From contig NC_054755.1 of the NCBI RefSeq assembly GCF_018143015.1, forward strand, positions 14,735,778 through 14,799,777: 64,000 nt of DNA, given 5' to 3'. A program made the position numbers and the translations under genes. This DNA comes from Lytechinus variegatus (taxonomy: Eukaryota; Echinodermata; Echinoidea; Temnopleuroida; Toxopneustidae). A model generated the notes under the pieces. That model had not been told where the DNA came from and searched no databases. It saw nothing but the letters and a program-made list of their open reading frames with translations. Shown here one piece after another: positions 61,101 through 64,000 of this stretch (positions within the stretch are counted from its first letter, which is position 1; every line of letters begins with the position of its first letter).

Positions 61101-61297
61101 GATTATTAGAACAAATGGTTGTTAGACAAAATGTTGACTATGATGAGTGGACGAGTTGGCAATAAACGAATTAGCAATTAACCCTACTTACTAACCTGAA
61201 CTCGATACTTTGGAATGACTGCCAGTCGGGATGTCCACTCGGGAGCTTCATACGGCAAGAGAGGATAGTCGCTGTTTGGCTCCAGAATATGACCCAT
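49030..61297 (-). CDS. D-cysteine desulfhydrase-like PLP enzyme, ACC-deaminase family (9 exons, 384 aa)
   Basis: Fold-type II PLP enzyme, expected to cleave D-cysteine to pyruvate, ammonia and H2S. Exons in transcript order: 61297-61196, 60248-60135, 58887-58729, 56924-56797, 56033-55934, 55432-55332, 53670-53492, 51859-51719, 49160-49030. The family block [14 protein letters not shown] ends in the PLP lysine, Lys72. The cofactor/substrate loop is [11 protein letters not shown] (93-103) and the phosphate-binding loop [10 protein letters not shown] (213-222). Ser313 in DPVYSGKA and Thr341 in IHTGG are residues reported for D-cysteine desulfhydrases. ACC deaminases have Glu and Leu there. The loop shows Phe98 and Ser101 where relatives usually read QSNH. 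No clear mitochondrial presequence is seen. Length is typical. All junction phases agree. Confidence 0.92.
49629..50271. mobile_element. Fold-back MITE in desulfhydrase intron 8, with nested insert
   Basis: Left CCATTCACTTTTGTACATG and right TGTACAAAAGTGAATGG are inverse, as are AAAGAGGCATGGCCAA / TTGGCCAAGCCTC and TTGTTATTAAATATCC / GGATATTCAATAACAA. Arms are about 150 bp. A 138-bp element sits near its centre. Confidence 0.78.
49963..50100. mobile_element. 138-bp MITE with TAACAGGGTC termini
   Basis: TAACAGGGTC at the left and GACCCTGTTA at the right. The interior is GC-rich with GGCTGG / CCAGCC pairs. Nested in the fold-back element above. Confidence 0.75.
50411..51395. mobile_element. 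GATTGATCSGATCAA MITE, copy split by a TTAA element
   Basis: AAATGCATGTTTGTTCAAAA, TTTTCTAGATATGATGTATT and, after the insert, AATTTCCTGTAGAAAAAAAT and TGATGGATTTCCATAGA match 57821-58091 in order. Interrupted at 50528-51299. The termini are decayed. Confidence 0.8.
50528..51299. mobile_element. piggyBac-like MITE, complete, TTAA target
   Basis: TTAA at 50528-50531 and 51296-51299. Termini CCCTATCTAGGCCGGG and CCCGGCCTAGATAGGG are perfect inverses. Inner GGCCTTGGAGGCCCCCC and GGGGGGCCTGGGAGG also pair. TTAA plus CCCT ends are a piggyBac signature. No transposase frame. Confidence 0.88.
51396..51562. mobile_element. AGGGGAGCGTTTCATGAAA MITE, copy 2
   Basis: AGGGGAGCGTTTCATCACAT at the left, CCTTTCATGAAACGCCCTCC at the right, same order of inner blocks as 40489-40668. 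Confidence 0.75.
51719..51859 (-). CDS. Desulfhydrase exon 8 (residues 296-341)
   Basis: Acceptor GTTCGCAG, donor CACAGGTGAG. Encodes [12 protein letters not shown] (Ser313) and KKILFIHT (Thr341), the substrate-specificity positions. Confidence 0.95.
52206..53398. mobile_element. 1193-bp palindromic hAT-like element, TSD ATGTCAAT
   Basis: Perfect 8-bp target duplication ATGTCAAT at 52198-52205 and 53399-53406. Outer ends TAGGCCTGGGACT and AGTCCCAGCCCTA, with GGGTACCCG words inside them. The arms (about 52330-52710 and 52725-53110) are near-perfect inverses around a centre near 52718. In desulfhydrase intron 7. Confidence 0.9.
53492..53670 (-). CDS. Desulfhydrase exon 7 (residues 236-294)
   Basis: Acceptor ATTCTTGTAG, donor ATTAGGTAATT. 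Encodes [16 protein letters not shown] and [12 protein letters not shown]. Confidence 0.95.
53900..54285. mobile_element. CAGGGTGCTACATA element
   Basis: Left CAGGGTGCTACATAA and right ATATGTAGCACCCTG are inverse. The inside repeats TTGCCC / GGGCAA words. No clear target duplication. In desulfhydrase intron 6. Confidence 0.75.
54535..54680 (+). mobile_element. tRNA-like SINE head (degenerate)
   Basis: GGTGTAGTCCAGTGGTTAGAG resembles an A-box region and GACTCATAATC an anticodon arm. The B-box is lost. Not a tRNA gene. Confidence 0.5.
55332..55432 (-). CDS. Desulfhydrase exon 6 (residues 202-234)
   Basis: Acceptor GTTTTCAG, donor CTGAAGTAAGT. Encodes the PLP-phosphate loop in [17 protein letters not shown]. 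Confidence 0.95.
55934..56033 (-). CDS. Desulfhydrase exon 5 (residues 169-201)
   Basis: Acceptor TTTTTTGTAG, donor GGCCAGGTAAA. Encodes [19 protein letters not shown], the conserved P-GGSN-G--GY block. Confidence 0.95.
56797..56924 (-). CDS. Desulfhydrase exon 4 (residues 126-167)
   Basis: Acceptor ACATCAATAG, donor ATCCAGTAAGG. Encodes [20 protein letters not shown], the conserved GN-LLDRL segment. Confidence 0.95.
57821..58091. mobile_element. GATTGATCSGATCAA MITE, uninterrupted copy
   Basis: Bounded by GGGCCC at both ends. Left TCAAAGAGTTACGATTGATC and right TATGATTGATCGGATCAATT to CCCTTTGTACAA are inverse. About 270 bp, in desulfhydrase intron 3. It serves as the empty-site reference for the two split copies. 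Confidence 0.82.
58729..58887 (-). CDS. Desulfhydrase exon 3 (residues 73-125)
   Basis: Acceptor AATTGTAG, donor ACGGTAAGA. Begins [10 protein letters not shown] directly after the PLP lysine and holds [19 protein letters not shown]. Confidence 0.95.
59395..59830 (+). mobile_element. 3' end of a CR1/L2-like LINE reverse transcriptase, decayed
   Basis: Translations in shifting frames show the C-terminal landmarks of such RTs: [19 protein letters not shown], then SFHWLP, then [18 protein letters not shown], then an IKLKAYLL ending. Internal stops and frame changes show it is dead. Antisense to the host gene, in intron 2. Confidence 0.75.
60135..60248 (-). CDS. Desulfhydrase exon 2 (residues 35-72)
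   Basis: Acceptor TTTTATAG, donor AATAAGGTAAA. Begins [11 protein letters not shown] and ends at the PLP-binding Lys72. Confidence 0.95.
60802..61183. mobile_element. Fold-back element with GGTCTAATT / AATTAGACC words, copy 2
   Basis: Left CCCATTCGTCCAATTAC, TGGTCTAATTGCC and TTTGGTCTAATCGG units face TATTAGACCAACTGG, TATTGGACCAAATG and GGACGAGTTGGCAAT units. It ends about 13 bp from the exon 1 donor. Confidence 0.72.
61196..61297 (-). CDS. Desulfhydrase exon 1 (residues 1-34)
   Basis: Start ATG at 61295-61297, donor TTCAGGTTAG. Encodes [20 protein letters not shown] and onwards. This ATG is the first in the exon and joins exon 2 in phase 0. Confidence 0.9.
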
Positions 61298-61493
61298 GGC
61301 GATAGAATGTCAAGTGATGAGAGTAATGCTCAGAGTATTTCTTGGCAGAATAAATTCAAGATCTTTACCAAATGGTCGATGGGTGTCAATGGGCAACTTT
61401 TGATAATTGTAAAAAAAAATGCAAAATGGCAGAAGAGTGGTTCTGAGGTAGAATTTATTGATGGTTGATTGGAGAGGTGCTGTCAAATAACTC
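61298..61493 (-). other. 5' UTR part of desulfhydrase exon 1
   Basis: A good acceptor, TTTCATTGCAG then GAGTTATTTG, lies at 61493, so a non-coding upstream exon probably exists further up. It was not located. Confidence 0.5.
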
Positions 61494-64000
61494 CTGCAAT
61501 GAAAGAAAGGAAGAAATGAGTACCAGGCTTGTACATGTATGTTGGTGAAATCATACTACAAGTAAGTTCTCTATAATTTAAAGAATGAAGTTGCAGGATA
61601 CAAAATTAAAACTTTAGATGGAATGAAAAATAAATAAAGTACGACAATACACCAGATGGTAGACTGTACTGTTTCCAGAAGAAGAAAAAATAAGTATCAT
61701 CTCTGTTCTCTTCCAATTATCTCGAGAACTTTGCCGCCTCCTCCTTTTTTTCTTCTCCTAATTCTTCTGCAATATCTTCTTTTAAGAATCTTCAAAGGGC
61801 TCTGCAGCCTTTCTTGAAGATACTAGAAATTTTCTTTTTTGTAAATGGCAGCAATTTTTAAAATTCCAGTTCAGTAAATGGCACCAATTTTAAAAATTAC
61901 CCATCCCAATATTGCAATATCAACAAGACCATGCATTTTCTTTCCTAACTTAGTCGTTTACTGCATGAAATCTACATTCTTGTACCTATCAAATTCTCCC
62001 TTCTCTGTTCCAAATGGTGCAACTATTATTAATTTCATCAATTTTATTTGTATAATTGTGTAAATTTAATGTGAAATAAGTGTGCCCCTTCCCCTCATTC
62101 CGAAAAGCTGGCTACAATGGCTGAGGATGGCTTTTTTGCCCCGCCCCAACCAAAATGGGATCTGAGGTCTTAATCACCCCTCACTCACTCACCCCCCCCC
62201 CCCCTGCAGAGCGATCCTTTTTTAGGTTTATAAGTGTTAAGCATTTAATCATGAAGGTTCATATAGCGGACATTTTGAAAAAACAATTTTAAATTAAAAT
62301 GCATCAACATGCCCTTTATTAGCAATATTTGATTGATTACTTCTATGATAATTCTGCCCTTATACTTTTTTTTGTTAATAGTAGTTTTATCTTTGAATGC
62401 ATTTATGTTTTACTTGTTTGGGGGTGAGAGCGTGGGGGGAGCAGGGGGTACTTGCACCCCTCCCCCCCAAAAAAAACATTCCCCTGCCCCTAGGAACGAA
62501 ATGCTATTTTTTCAAAATGGAAAATTCCCTTGGTTTTTTTTTTCAAAATGAAATGTGCCATTTCTTGTATAATGAAATACCCTTTTTAAAGTATACATGT
62601 ACATTTTAGATTAAAAAACACATTTTTGGGGGGAAGGGGGGGGGACTTGTTATCATTTATTTTTAGCAAGGTAAAAGTAAGAAGGCTTTGCTCTTCTTTG
62701 CTAGGCTGCCCTTCCTTTTGCCTCCCCCATCCTCATGACAATTGAACAGCAACAGTGTTTCCCCCCTCCACCACACTTACCCTTCTAGGTTTCCTGGCTT
62801 TGCCTCCGATTATTTCATTTCTCGGATTAGCACTCGACCAAAGAAGTGGTGGGGGTGTGCCACGGGCGAGACAAAAAAACGGAGGCTTTGGAGCAGGCTT
62901 AATGTAAAAAGGAGGGTCCTCGGAACCGGCTTCGGAACTACAAGTGTTTGTGAAAAGGGGGGTCCTTGGAACGGATCGCCAACGTGTGAGTGCGTATGCA
63001 TCCTTTGCAGCTAGCCCCGCGGCACTGCCGCCGGGTGCGCTCGTGCAGATGCGATGGTCAGACAGCGCTCTGCGGCCACTTTTCACCAAAATTGCAGCTC
63101 ATTTGTAGCAGATCAATGCGACCGGAATGGCGTAACGAAAAATATGCGAAGCTTTGGAGTGGATTTCTTTCTTCTATTTTCTTAATGATGATGAGAAGAA
63201 AATGCTATGCTTTGGAGTGGCTCTCTTTGTTCTTTTTCTCAATAGGACAATAATATTATGCCTTGGAACGGAAATTTTAGTGCAAAAATGGGGGTCCCCT
63301 CCGCGGCACATACCCACTATACATGTATACTGAGTGCCCCCCCCCCCCCCCGGGAAATAGCATTGGAATTAAGGTCGTCTAAATGCTGATTCTGTGATAT
63401 TGTGATTCATGTTTGTGTTTTGAATCATGATTCTGGCTTGAAGTCGCATAAACGCAGCCTTTGTGAAGATTACAAGAAAAGATACAAGAGTTTTCAGAAT
63501 ACGGATTTTATTTTAACTCTAAAGATATAAGCATATTTCTCTTAAGACAATTTCAAGAATATCTTCACCCATCCGGTGCGTGTCTGGAATCATGATTTGT
63601 CACACACAAAAATAATTGTTTTTCGCGGAGGGGCATGCGGCAAGCGTGATGCGAAGAAAAAAGGTTTGGAAATAATAATATAAAGTAATTTTACCATAGA
63701 TTCTAGACCTCTATTCATAATTTTCATAATAGGCCCCTCCATATTTGTATTTTGGAAACTATAACAAGTTAGACATTGTGCAATTTTTCTTGGTTAGGCC
63801 TATAGTTTTTAAAGCAATAAAATAAAGGGGTCTGGCAATACTACATGTTAGCTCGGCCTTAGTTAGGCCCTTATTTCCATTGGTGGCAAGCAAGCTAGAT
63901 CTAGAGTTCTAGATCTTTCATCACATCCACAGAGTCCACCACAATAGACCTTATCGCAAATAGCGTTTGTCGCGTGAGGGCGTCTGTCATCGCAGAGGAT
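61494..64000. other. Region upstream of the desulfhydrase gene, no coding exon
   Basis: C-run repeats lie near 62190, 62460 and 62640. A GC-richer segment at 62740-63355 repeats TTTGGAGTGG / CCTTGGAACGG words and ends GCACATACCCACTATACATG then TGAGTGCCCCC...CCGGG, an end related to the CCCGGGGGGCACT family of 41438-41984. The 118-aa minus frame at 62733-63089 shows no domain. The last 640 bp have nothing recognisable. Confidence 0.5.

Noticed and set aside
62733..63089. 118-aa minus-strand frame in the GC-rich block
   Set aside because: Lies in a repeat-like block with TTTGGAGTGG words. No domain.

Overview
This window looks like animal nuclear DNA: AT-rich, dense in short transposon copies, with genes split by GT-AG introns. 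The gene set (a cholinesterase with a tetramerisation tail, a CYP46A-type P450 and a D-cysteine desulfhydrase-like PLP enzyme) together with the repeat families makes an echinoderm likely, most probably a sea urchin. The species is an inference. I ran no database search; families are named from motifs I know.

Layout. Positions 1-15.9 kb hold no supported gene, only nested repeats, SINEs and a microsatellite. From 16,053 to 23,742 (+) lies a complete four-exon acetylcholinesterase-like gene (629 aa). A 53-bp minisatellite starts about 100 bp after its stop. A 5.7-kb gene-poor stretch follows. From 44,619 down to 30,401 (-) lies a complete 13-exon CYP46A-like P450 gene (511 aa), tail to tail with the cholinesterase. 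From 61,297 down to 49,030 (-) lies a complete nine-exon D-cysteine desulfhydrase / ACC-deaminase-family gene (384 aa). Its 5' UTR reaches at least 61,493. The last 2.5 kb hold repeats and perhaps the promoter of this gene.

I rebuilt each gene exon by exon. In all three, every exon length and junction phase agrees with one open frame ending in a stop. The genes do not form a functional cluster. The cholinesterase would be secreted or anchored, the P450 sits in the ER membrane, and the PLP enzyme acts on amino acids. No operon-like relation is seen.

Most of the remaining sequence is transposon-derived. It includes TTAA-flanked MITEs, hAT-like elements with 8-bp target duplications, a 1.2-kb palindrome, fold-back arrays, tRNA-derived SINEs and one LINE 3' end. 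The strongest observations are a repeat family present in three copies, two of them split by two different transposons at sites where the target duplication can be read; two exon-edge duplications in the P450 gene, both beside CAT/GAT microsatellites; and unusual active-site-loop residues in the PLP enzyme. I found no CRISPR array, no prokaryotic system and no intact transposase.
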